DNA of 64,000 bases from Argopecten irradians (taxonomy: Eukaryota > Mollusca > Bivalvia > Pectinida > Pectinidae): NCBI RefSeq assembly GCF_041381155.1, contig NC_091134.1:35283540-35347539 (forward strand). The letters run 5' to 3'. The notes beneath the pieces were generated by a model that was not told the origin of the DNA, did no database searches, and saw only the letters and a program-made list of their open reading frames with translations. This document shows, piece by piece, positions 47,042 through 59,400 of this stretch. The position numbers and the translations under genes are program-made. The stretch's first letter is position 1. Each line of letters opens with the position of its first letter.

Positions 47042-50000
47042 TCATGAGGCTGAAGTAGCATTTACAATATTCACCAATGCATTATGAGCGTCAGATTCTG
47101 GAAACACACTCAACGCTGCCTTAGCTTTCTGTCCATACTCTAAACACAGCTGTTCACATTCTGTTACAGCCTGGCTTTCCTTCACCAGGGCTACAATCTG
47201 AAAACAAAATAGCAAAAAAAGAAACTTAAGTATAAATTTTGTACTTGATACATACAGTATTTAGTTCTATCAATCAAAATTCTACTTATCAGATAATAAC
47301 AGTTGGTAGACTATAGTTACGATAAAAATCATAAGAAAATCTATATGTACAATTTGTATAAACCAATTAGTACACTTATAATTAAAGTTAAAGACAAAAT
47401 TATCAAAATTAGGATCATGTTAAGGCAAAGTCTCTCAAGCAAATGAAATACATACCGTATTTTTGCGCGTATAGTGCGCACTTTTTTGATAAATTATCAA
47501 GTGAAAAGTTGGGGTGCGCATTATACGCAAGTACAAGCCCTGAGTCATGATCATCGACCGCCAACTTAATTCATGTGTTGTGCATGTTATTAGAATTCAA
47601 GAAAATATACCGCTGTGAAAATACAACTACAGGTATAACAGGGTGTTTCATCTGTAAATCGTGGAATTTAATTGCAGTGAGAATGTATTTGGGCATGAAA
47701 ACACGAAATTAGCTCACTGTGAAAATAGTTGATTTACAGCAGTCATCATTTTGTCATACAAATGTACAACTTAACATGTAGTTTTCTGCTCAATCAGCTA
47801 TATATGTTAATTTATTTACAAGAATAACAATTGGTATGGAAATGCTGAGACACACATCTAATACGAATACCGCTGACCTTTTTGAAATTATTAGCTTCTA
47901 ATGATTTATGGTTGGATGTCTCCTTTTCTAGGTACTTTATGACTGGAGCTGACGTCAGAGATAACTCATGTAGGTGGTCATCAGGGTTGAGGAATGGCTT
48001 CAGATCTTCTTGCATCTAGAATTCAAAATTTACTTCAAAGTGTGGTTATTTTTTTCTCAAATGATCAATTTAATGTGACTTTTATTCAACTTGGGGAAAA
48101 AAGGGCAAGAGGATAAACATATGAGCCACATAAAAATTACAGATCAGAAAGGAATTCAGCTTAGTATTTACCTGAATAATCATTAAATACAACACTTTTT
48201 CTTGAATGATAGATTTTCCCTATAGCATAAATCAATTAGCATTTTATGTTGCCTATATTTTACTTCCAGAGTACTAATTGAATATTAAACAAAATTTAGA
48301 TATTTCTAAAAAATGATTAAAATGCACAAAATAATATTTGATATACCTGGTGAGCATATGCCATGTTTTCACCAAACGTGAAGGCAGCTTGTAAGACATG
48401 TTCATCATTATTACAAAGTTCAATGGCTGACTGACAGCTCTTGGCCAATAAACTCCCCGAGGCCAGGAAAGTCTGTCGAAGCCAATCATCGAATGTTGCT
48501 GTAGATGGAAGTACAGGCTTTCCATCTTTATCTCGCAGTTCTGTGAACTCAGACTCCATTAGATTTCCAATGGCCAGGGATATGTTTTCAACAACCTATA
48601 AAAGATGTAAAGATATATCTTTGAAGTTGAGTTTAATATCCATTTTTCTTGCAAAAAATAAACAAAATTTTGATGTGGATCCTACTAAAAAAACCTCTGA
48701 AGAATTATTTGTCTTCGGTGTACAATCATATGGACCTGAAGGTAAAATTTCAAAGCTATATTTTCAAAAATTTCAAAACTGAAATACTTCCTCTCTGCTT
48801 AAGAATTATCTCTCCTACAGAATAATCTCCCCTACATGTTTCTATATGCTAACACATTACCTACCATAAAATATATTCTCTACTGAGAGATAACTCTTCT
48901 ACAAGATTCACTCCATTAGATATCATCTCCCTGACAAGATTCTCTCTATTAATAAATTATCTTACTTTGCCGACCTGATTCAATGTGCCATAAAAACCAA
49001 ACACATGATAACTTGATCTGTTATAGCTGACACAGATTTCATCAAAACACTGTCTAACGACACCTACAAAGTTTGTTTGAGGGTCCAACAAATCATCTGT
49101 TGCCCTAAAACCCAGTCAATAACTGTTTAGTTATACCCATTGACTCAAAACAATGCATTGATGTCAGGAATTGTAGGTGAGACGTCATTCCTGTCACACA
49201 GCACATTTTAACAGTCGATTTTAACAGTTCTTTGGACCATTGACGGAACAGTTAATTTATTGGCATTTTTGTCTATAGAGTTCATATAGAAACTATTCTA
49301 TAGGGTTATAACAAATCCACCATGTTACCTTAGTTCCATATATGGTGTTGGTATTATCAGATTTTATTGAAAATTAGAATGAAATATTTAATCACCTTTG
49401 TGTTATTTAGTTCTGCTAGGCCTGTACAGGCACTGGCCAAGAGAAAGTCTCCACTGAGAACGGCCATTTTATTTCCAAACTCCATATCCTGGGCAGGTCC
49501 ATCTTCTGGGGTGAGGGCTGACAGGTTGATAACACCTTTATGGATGAGGTTTGCAGTGTAGATCATTTCTGTAATCTCTGCTAAGGTCCGCTGACTGTAC
49601 ATGTAGAATAATGGGGTTAGAGTTTTGGTTATATTCAATTAAATCTGGTAGCCATGCTCTAAATGATAGATAATAATACAGTATAACTTCTTCTACATAC
49701 ATTTGTATATCAATATCAATGGCATCCAATCTATACAAGTTGCACTAGTACAGTATATCACATATGTGTATTTAGCTTTATCCTAGGGCTGATTTGAGCT
49801 CAAACTTTCTTATTAAAATTGTTGAAAAAATAAAGTGACAAAGGGTTTTCCTGTTCAAAAACTTATAATCTGAAATCAGAATTAAGACTTTTCCTAAAAG
49901 AACATTACCAAAAGACATAAAATTTTATCATGACCTATGAAAACCATCTCCACATATAAAACCATTGATATACAAAGACACACCTTTTGTGAATGCCATC

Positions 50001-51718
50001 CACTATATCTGGATCTGATAAGTCGTTGAACATATTCTGAGCAGCCCCAGCTGATTTAGATATAAGAAGCACAAGGAGCCCTCTGGTCTGCATGTTGTAC
50101 TTTCCATCAACTACCAGGCCCCTATAGAAGAAAAGTACACAATGGTTGGAACCAAGAATTTAGGGTAAAATTATAAAATGTCTTGCCCTTGACCAGGTCG
50201 GTTTGACTTGTTCAGCTTCTTGCATTGTATCTTGTATATATATATAGCTGCAAAGGCTTATATTTACATTTAGCTCTTGACGCATGACAGACAAAAGCAT
50301 TCCGACAAATCGCTGTTATCAGAGCTTCGATTCCATGCAATCCAGCAATGAAAATGATACAATTATCGATTTATCGATGAGTGTCAAGTAAATTTGAATT
50401 AATTTAAACACTTAGTCAACATCTCTAACATAGCCTCATTACTTATTATTAACCTAGTCCTTACTCCTACTATCATATTTAAAATATATTTGTATCCACA
50501 TTTCACTTCCTCTCATCTCTGACATGGTTTAATTACTTGGCTGCCATGATACTTCTCGTTAGAAAGTCTTATTCTCCAAATATGGCAAATTTACTTTATT
50601 TAAAATGACCTGAATGGGAAAGAATTCATACACTGCCACTGTTTAACTATTCGTCTTTGCAATTGACTCATCATCAGTTGTATTTTTTTCTGCTAAGAAA
50701 TATACAGTCATCTCTGCTTACAAGTTAAGTAAAGTTTTGTTTGTATCTCCTGTAAGATTTAGATTTCCCTTGCTAATAAATTAACACTTCTACAATTTAG
50801 ATTATTGCCTCTACAATATTATCTCTGCTAACAAATTATCTCCCCTAAAATAATAATATTCTTTCTACTTAGTAAAGTTATCTCCCCTGTAAGATTTTCC
50901 TTGCTAATAAATTTACTCTCCTACATTTAAAATGGTCTCCTCTACAATAATAATAAATTACCTATTAATAATTAAAATATCTCTCCTAAATTGTTTCTCA
51001 AATTGTATCCTTTACAGTATTCTCTTTGCTTATAAATGATCTCCCCTACTAGATTCTGTTGACTAACAAATTATCTCCCCTATCAACAGAGTTTTCTCTT
51101 AAGTGTCAATATTTATATGGTCTCTTGTCATTCGCGAACAACAGCTGGCTGACTATAATATATTTTGATTTGCCTCAGTTGGAAATACATCTTTTTATTA
51201 CAGTCAATATGCAAATATGTAAGACACTGATTCTGATGAATTACATGTACATGTAAATCATGATTATCATACATGTATATTATTTCATTGCAGTGCTATT
51301 TCACACATTTTCATACTATAAAAATATATATATATATTCATGTGATGCTATGCCTGTATGATATCCTGCATTCGATTTCGAAATCAATTACCACGTGGAA
51401 ATAAATGTTATACTGTACAGTGCAATACTAGAAACACCACCTTGCAGTTTTCAGAAGAGGATGTCTCGTCCCAACTAATTTCCTCATCAGCATTGCAACA
51501 TTGGAAATTTCATCACTAAGTAAACACCGTAGACTCATGAACGACGTAGGATATCCCACGATCTTTTCAGCATCCGAGACGGCTTTGCTCCAACTTGGTG
51601 GTTTACTGGATGTGTCTGACCAGGGCCATGTTGCGAACCGGTACAGTTGACATCTTCGACATAACGGTTTTGACTGAACAAACGCACAGCGAACCGTTTT
51701 GGAGATAATGGTATGCAT
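47042..51718 (-). CDS. PDSS2: Decaprenyl-diphosphate synthase subunit 2, 385 aa, six coding exons
   Basis: Exons (minus): 51441-51718, 49984-50121, 49396-49594, 48347-48595, 47878-48015 and 47042-47197; all GT-AG and in frame, ending TGA. The protein matches animal PDSS2 along its whole length (human about 399 aa): [18 protein letters not shown] at 48-65, [11 protein letters not shown] at 79-89, [13 protein letters not shown] in exon 2, [11 protein letters not shown] and [15 protein letters not shown] in exon 3, [12 protein letters not shown] in exon 4, LTSAPVI in exon 5, and a helical tail ending [13 protein letters not shown]. As known for this subunit, the two Asp-rich DDxxD motifs of catalytic prenyl synthases are absent; it acts with PDSS1 in mitochondria to make the ubiquinone side chain. 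The N-terminus ([13 protein letters not shown]) is basic and suits mitochondrial import. An in-frame TTG lies three codons upstream, but ATG at 51718 is the start. It is head to head with MLYCD. Confidence 0.95.
47454..47533. mobile_element. Palindromic MITE, GCGTATARTGCGCAC arms
   Basis: GCGTATAGTGCGCAC near the left and GTGCGCATTATACGC near the right are inverted copies with one mismatch around an AT-rich loop. The left edge CCGTATTTTTGCGCG is, from memory, a common animal DNA-transposon terminus wording; the outer right end is diverged. It lies in the last PDSS2 intron. Confidence 0.6.
47652..47739. mobile_element. Short palindromic MITE, CTGTAAATC ends, 88 bp
   Basis: CTGTAAATC at the left and GATTTACAG at the right are perfect 9-base inverted ends. 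The interior (GGGCATGAAAACACGAAAT) matches the family at 14.6 kb and the unit of the 25.7-kb minisatellite. In the last PDSS2 intron. Confidence 0.6.
48785..48970. repeat. Degenerate TCTCCCCTACA repeat array, PDSS2 intron 3
   Basis: Loosely repeated words of about 35 bases: a TCTCYCCTACAAGATTCTC part and a CTAATAAATTA part. Individual units are diverged. The same motif forms a larger array in intron 1 of the same gene (50680-51085). Confidence 0.6.
50680..51085. repeat. Degenerate TCTCCCCTACAAGATT repeat array, PDSS2 intron 1
   Basis: Roughly ten diverged units of about 35 bases, combining TCTCCCCTACAAGATT with TTGCTAATAAATTA. Several copies of ATCTCCCCT and of CTAATAAATT can be read directly. 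It is non-coding and shared with intron 3. Confidence 0.7.
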
Positions 51719-52138
51719 TATGACCAAAAAATTCTATCAATTCACTTGTCTATAGCACACCATTTAAAAGGTTTGAAATTGTTAACATCAACTGAACATA
51801 GCGATATACAGAATAACCTTACGAAACTCCCAGTCGCATGTCCTCATTGCTCTGCGTAAAACGTCATTACACGTGTCGCTTACGATATAACGAAATAAAA
51901 AAATAGATAATTTGCTATAATTATACACCATATGTTATCGAAAGCTGTCAATATTATAAAATGAAATGTGCATACAATACAAAAGTGGAATTTGTGGACG
52001 TTTTACACATTAAGATAGTCATTTATTTCTAATGATGTAAGCTTTTACACATTTTTTGTGACGTAGCTCGCATTTAAAGGTCAAAATCACGGGTCATTTC
52101 TCACCTGCTGTCAGAGCTTCGACTCGCTGAGATGTGAG
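51719..52138. promoter_or_regulatory. Bidirectional PDSS2/MLYCD promoter region
   Basis: 420 bp separate the two start codons on opposite strands. Visible candidate sites: a palindromic E-box CACGTG at 51870-51875, a CRE-type ACGTCA at 51861-51866 next to it, and TGACGT at 52059-52064 near the MLYCD start. No TATA box near either start. That these are bound by USF/MYC- or CREB/ATF-type factors is inference from the motif alone. Confidence 0.6.
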
Positions 52139-53407
52139 ATGAGTAAATTGCTAACTTTCCGAGTATTAGTAAATATGGGGTCGACTGTTAAACGACTCCA
52201 TGCCATTAAAACGGTTAGTATACACTGGATTGAACTAGTGACAATTTATATTTTTTTACAACTAGGTGCACATTTTGAAGCAAATATGTAGGCCCATTGA
52301 TAAACCGAAAGTAGGTCACTGTAAGATAACTGAATTCGGAGAACCCAGTTTGAGCTTTCCCTTCCAATTCCACGAATACTCGAAGTTTTTTATATGATAA
52401 TTTCTCGGAAATAAACATTCGGTGGGTAGAATTCAAGGTATGACATGCATTTCATCAGAAGTCAGTTTTCTGTTTCACATAATGTTCAGAGGATAACACT
52501 AAAACCTTATGCTTGATAAATATAGAAATTCAAACTTCTGTGATCAGGATCTATTTTTTGAAAACGTAAGTAAAACCTTTTCATTGAACATAAATTCAAT
52601 GCACATTTAAACACCAGTGAGGTTGTATATATATATATATGTATTTTGTTTTTACATTCATTTGAAAAATGTAACTACTGTATATTATTAATTTCTGGAC
52701 AGTTACTTAATTAAAGTCCCACTACCGTTCCGAAACAGCTTTGACTTTTACTATGGGAATGGGAATCAAGATGGATAATTTTCAAGAGTCGCAAAAGTTA
52801 TTGGCGTAACGTTGTTGGTTAATACTACACAATCATCACCTTCTGAAGGAGTTAATCAAAATAAATCAATGTTAATTTTCACAATGCGTGTTGTATTACA
52901 TTTCCCTCTGTCATCCTAATTACTGCGCATTAGTCGACTATCACTGCGCCATCAGGCTAAACAGCGAATTAAATGTTCACTTTTAACATAGATTTTGCAT
53001 CACATTTGTTTGGTGTTGTTACCTAATACCTTCAGCTATCAATAGAAATTTTCTTATGTTATAATTTTGGTGTATTCTCCATTTGCCCACTTTTTAGAGA
53101 ACAACAGAGAAAAGTGTTGGTATAGGAGAACAATGGAAAACCAAATATAGTCAGTTCCATATAAATTTTTACCTGTGTTCGTACCTGATAGATTGTCAGA
53201 ATTTTTTTTTAGTAAGAAACTTTTTTTTTTGTTTCAGAAAGGTAGTGGGACTTAACTAATTAAATTATTGTCTACCTATATTGTGCATAAGGGTACATGT
53301 GTGAATGCACATGTACTTGTTGTAAAATTGGTGTCAAAATATGCATACTAATTAACTATGGAATACTATATGTGGTACATTTGCATGTTATTTATGATTT
53401 TTTTCTT

Positions 53408-53440
<33 letters not shown>

Positions 53441-56400
53441 ATTTTAATTTTTAATTAAGTATAACTTTTATACAAAAAAAATTGGAACAAAGATGCAGAT
53501 TGTTTGTCTCTCCAAATGATAACCAAACAACTATCAAAACAATAGTAAATCACCATCTACCTAATGATAATTAACACACATTGTCCTTCATCTACAAATT
53601 TTGGTATTCACTTTTTTATGTAAAAATAACATCCTTAATTGGCTGTATATTGTCAGGATCATTTAAAGATGATCCACCATCGAAGAATGGTATTTTTTTC
53701 TATATAAAAAACAGGCGCAGACACATTAGTATCATCCTTCAGTTACAAAAGTTGCTTAAACTTTACACCAATTCGTACATACCACCACTGAAAAGTTTGA
53801 GCTCCCTATTTGAATTCAAGATAAAAATATTAGAAATAAATATTTGCGTTCAGAAAAAAACTATAATACATCAGTTATTGTTCAAATGACGGGTATCGTT
53901 TATGCTCTATTGGAGGTAGAGCATCTTTAAGGATATGTACTAGTTTAGAAGTATAAGGAGATTATCTGGAGAAAAACTACTGAACTACAGTCAGTATCTG
54001 GTAAATGTCCCCAAGGTCGGGGCTAGGGTGGATTGAAGGCTACTGATAATAACATGTCAGAACATCTTTATAATTATTTGGTTGGTTATCTGTATCTTTA
54101 GTCATCAGATATACATGTATAAATGAATGATATCCTTATGTAAATCTTTGTGTGTGTTTTAATTAACAATTTGAAATAGAAGATAATTTAACAAAATTAT
54201 TTTGTTAAATAAAATTCTGGTTATATACCAAACTTATGTCATCAGCTTTTGACCATTACCTTAAGCTTTAAATCTATACTGTAGCACTATCATTTGAATG
54301 GGATGCAATTTTACATTTTTTTCAAAGATAATAATGTTATTCCTTTCATATTTTTCTGTTCTTGTTGAACGTATAGTTCAATAAAGACTAGAACATGAGT
54401 TTAATTAGAAACACGAAATGACAACAATATAAAAATTAACAGAACAAAACTCCTTGAAAAGGTCGTAGTGGAAAGAAAAGTGACATTGTGGTTATTTTTA
54501 CTCAATTTATTGCACTGTGTATTCTTACATTCCTTATATAACTAATATACATGTAGCTATAAATAGCACTGTTTCCACGAAGTTGACGCAGCTGTATGTG
54601 TGTAGCTTGAGCATGCACAGTTTTTGCAATACAATTCATGTAATGTAATATAGCACCGTATGAAATGCACCAGTGATCATGAAATCTTATGTCAATAGAC
54701 AATAATGACCATGATTTATAGTACAATATTTAGCCAGCAGACTGATTTGTTGACCTACAAATGCAAAATCCAGGAATTTCTCGTTTCTAGGGAGACAATT
54801 GAAGAGGATAAGATTTCAGACCACTTAAAAAGAATGTCAATAGACTATAAAACTATATGCATCTTAACATTTAAACAAAACTATTTTTGTTCTACAGGTG
54901 AATTTTTTGTTTGGTAATTATGTACAGATAATATTTGTTTGTTTTGTTTTGTTTAGTTTATTTAGCCAATAGTTCAGGTCATGATGGGTCAAACTATTAT
55001 CTTTAAAAAATTAGGAACAAAATGGTCTAGAACTACAGTTGTAATGGAATATTCTACAATGTTATATATTTAATTATGTTTCATTTTTAAATACATTTGA
55101 TTTTTTTTATTTTTTTTGCATTTTACATGGATGCAATTTTAATTTTAATTAAATAGAGTTTTTGAAATAGATTGAAATAATATAAATGCTGTAATTAGCT
55201 TTTTCAAGATTAAAAAAAATAACACATTATAAAACATTTCCCTTAAAATTAAAACTTATCAAATTTCCGCTGTATGTTTTATTTATATCATGATATTTAA
55301 GCTTAATTAATTGGTCATATACATATATGTCCCAATATATATAATGCACATGTCAAGTGTTATAACTACACATACACTGTATTAGAGGTATTTAATTTGT
55401 GGAAAGCATCAAGTTACTTGCATTCCAGGTTTTGTATTCTGAATAGCAAATATTAAACCTAACACATTTCTGTTGGACAGCCTTGTTGTTGTATTCAGCT
55501 TTACATCATATTTAAGTCATTTTAACGACTGTACGGATTGATCAATTATTGTAAGCAGCCGCTGTCTGTACATACACAACAATTACCAGTAACTAGTAGT
55601 GTGTGCACGTCTGCCTGCACAGACAAGTGTGTGCGTCTAACCGATTTTCCAGGTAAAACTCAATGTACCGAGAGGACTTCTCGGTAATACCATTGCACAG
55701 TATACTAACAATGAAAGATAACGTTAAAAGATTAAGTCAGTCTGCTTGGCTTTATTAGATGATTTCTTACAACCTTGGGGTAGGATATATATATATATAA
55801 ATTATTATAATATTTATAAAATTCACATCATTATATTTTGATACTGTTTGTTTATATTTGATATTCAAAGATCTGATTTAATAATTTCTTTTTGTTGACA
55901 TATTTTACATTATTTTTAAACTGATTTAAGCATACACATTTTTGATAAGATTGTCTTGTTAAGTCTGCAAAATTTAAAAAGATTTTTATTTTTTCAAAAT
56001 CAAGCATTGTTTATATGTGGATGGTGAGTTGCTGATCTAGAATAGTGTAGAATAGGTGATAAAAATATTATTTACTAGGTGATAAAATTATTTTTGATCT
56101 TCATAACTTATATGTTTGTTATAGATTGCCTGAAATCTATTATATTTAAAATCGGTTCAAAGTAAACAAAAGAAAATCAACAAGCTGTGAATTACAGAAA
56201 CTCTACTTAAAAGATTTCTAGTTTATTTTAAAAGATCATCATGTTAATTTAAAACAATTAAACATTTTACATTACAGATAAATTATTACAACTGTTATGA
56301 AGCGAATAAATATAAAATGTTTATTGATTTTCAGCATTTGAAATATATGCCAGGAATAACCATTACAGTTCCTCAATGCCGAAGCATGAATGGTGGGACT

Positions 56401-59400
56401 GACATCCCAACCACTGTACATGATGTTGAAAGCACCTCCCGATTCTTAGAGTCTGTGTTCAATTCCCCTGATCTCAGCGTTTTATCATCAGAGGTAAATA
56501 TCCTTGGTGAAAATGGCTTGAATAATTTAGTATTACTGTATACATGTAGTTGTTTAAATTTGTGTGGAAAAAATTTGGGATCTCGATCCTCTTTCATATT
56601 TATAATATTACAGTAATCAGTTTGCGGAATTAATTTGACTGTGCATGCATAGAGCAAACTTTAATCCCCTGCCAATAAAAACCAACTATCTATACTTTAA
56701 TGTATGACTAGATTGGAATTTAGTATAGTATTAATTATACATGTTTTCTGCTAATGATTGACAGCATATTCCTGGTAGGTATCTATTTGAAATATATATG
56801 CTGTAAGTCTTGATTCATAATGATAATTTTTGTAGTCATTTAGTGATTTGAGATGCTGAAATTATGTTTTGCCACTTGTGAGGATATGCAGTATGATAAT
56901 ATAATAAGAATGCCTTATTTCATTTAATCAGATATATATTACCCGGTATTATTCATAATGATTTCCATTGACTCAAGGGAGGTAAGCCTGTATCTGATTT
57001 GTTACAAGGAAATATATTTCACTTTTTTATTGTGATTTCTGTTGCAGACTAAGTGCCAGAGGTTTGTGAAACACTATAATGACTTGAACCAAGAAGAGAA
57101 AGTGATCTTCCTTAAAGTGTTGGCACAACAGTACAGTGTTAACCAGGATAGTGTTGTTGATGCTGCTAAAGGAGTCACAGCGGCACAGGTAATATTAAAA
57201 TCACTCAGTAAATTATCCTATTTAACCAATACTTGCCCCTGTCCCATTAAGTATATGTACCCTTAATTCAGGACAGTTATTGTTAGTTTAGATTGTAAAC
57301 TGAAAATTCTGTATCACATAATTCAAAAGTGCTCCATTTTGGGTAGCGTTTCAAATTGTGTAGCGTCACGTTATGCATTATCTACAGAAGGAAAAAAACT
57401 AATTTTGCAAATTTTTTATTCATGCTCCTGTGGATTTAAATAAAAATTGTGACATCAATACTTAAATTTATTTTGGTGTCAGGATGTGATATGTGATGTG
57501 TTTTTAACCGCCATGTTAATTGTTCTGCCAGGGAAGAGGGGAAGCAGCCTTACTGAACTCTGAAGAAAGGTTACGCAGTGTTCTAGTACCAAGATACCAA
57601 CAGCTGTTTCAGAAAATTGGCAGGATCGAGGGTGGAGTCAAATTTCTAGTCAATATGAGGGCGGACATACTGGTGAGATATGGGAGAAATAATGTCATGT
57701 TTGTAGGAAAGAGGGCGGAGTCAAATTTCTAGTCAATATGGGGGACAGACATACTGCTGAGATGTGGGAGAAATAATGTCATGTCCGTAGTAAAAAATAA
57801 AGAAAAATACAGTAATTGCTAATAGTTTAAAGATAGAAAAATACAGTAATTGTTTTGTGATTTTGATAAAAATAAAGGACATGTTATATTTTAATTGTAT
57901 TTTTTTTTATTGTGAACTTACCTAAATGTAACTTCTATCTTAATGTACTGACATTATACATTCTCTATTTTTTTTTTGTACAGACAAAAGCCCCAACAAT
58001 CCATTGTGAGAAGGAGTTTGCCAGACTGAAGGTGTTACAGAGTTCTATAAGAGAATTGTTGACCTTCTGGTTCTCCGTGGGATTTCTCAAACTTCAACGA
58101 ATTACCTGGGAGTCATCTTGTGATATGGTTCAGAAGGTAACAATATTATCAAAACTTGTCACTGTTAAACTTGAAAATTATTGTAACAGTACCTGATTAT
58201 GATTTTATGGAATAAGCTTTGAGGACACTCAACATACAGGGGAAAAAATTAACACGTTTTATATCATTTTGATTTTAGTAAAGCAACATTCTGATTTAGC
58301 AAAAAAAATGGTAATTTTTTATTTCAAACAAAAACCTTTGATCTGTTGTTATTAAATCATTAAACCTACAACTTCTGATTGCTATGACAAGCTTCAAGTT
58401 TTGTTGTGACTTAAGATTTCAGATTATGAAGCCGTCCACCCAATAAGGAACTGGGCAGATCTGAAGCGACGTGTGGGGTCATATCGCCGGTGTTTTGTTT
58501 TCACACACAAGAGTATGCCCAAGGAACCAGTTGTTGTTCTCCATACAGCTCTCACAGACGATATTTCTACATCAATACATGTGAGTAATACAATTTCCTC
58601 TATATATGGACAGAGATATTATTTCTTACATTAATACAATTTGCATGATCAATTCAAAAACGATAATGCGATAGTAGTATACTGGCATGAATAGTGTAGA
58701 GAAAGTCTCATGTTTATATCTTAATACTTGAGCAAGGTTTAAATACATTTGCATTTAATCATAATTGAGTGATTATCTAATTGTAAATAAGTGAAAAACT
58801 ACATTTATCTTAATAATTGACTTTGACACTTCATTTTTCTTTCTTACAACTTGTGTAGCTTAGCATTTAATGAGACTAATTCACATACCACGTGATACAA
58901 GATAACGTTTGTGCGGTACTATTGTTTCTATTAGTGATGGAATGATGCTAAAAGATGATATCTCGTACTAACATCATTTTAGTGGGAAAATTACAAAGAG
59001 TTTTGTTCCATTAGCACTTGGATACCACAGTCGGGTATCACATGGTACATGAATTAATCTTATTATTAGTGCTCACCAAAGATTGGCCCATGATGAATAT
59101 CCCCTTTATTTATGCTTGGCTGTTCTGTTTGTTTCAGTCCATCATCCGTACGCCATCTCTAGGCAATGTCAGACAAGAAGTGGACAGTCCTCCACCACCC
59201 AATGTGGAGACTGATCATGAGTCTCACACAGAGGATCCTTCTAAAATAAATGCAGCTGTGTTCTATTCCATCACTTCAACACAAAAAGGTTATTGCATTT
59301 AAATCATCTATTGATCTTTGCCGATGACTGTTCTGACCTGGCTCCAGGAATCATAGAAAAACTTAACCAATTAAAAAGGATATTACTGATTGTAAGACAT

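Noticed and set aside
48441-48782. Plus-strand frame opposite PDSS2 exon 4
   Set aside because: Antisense shadow of the exon continuing into the intron.
53581-53889. 102-codon frame in MLYCD intron 1
   Set aside because: It crosses the edge of a MITE and has no protein signature.
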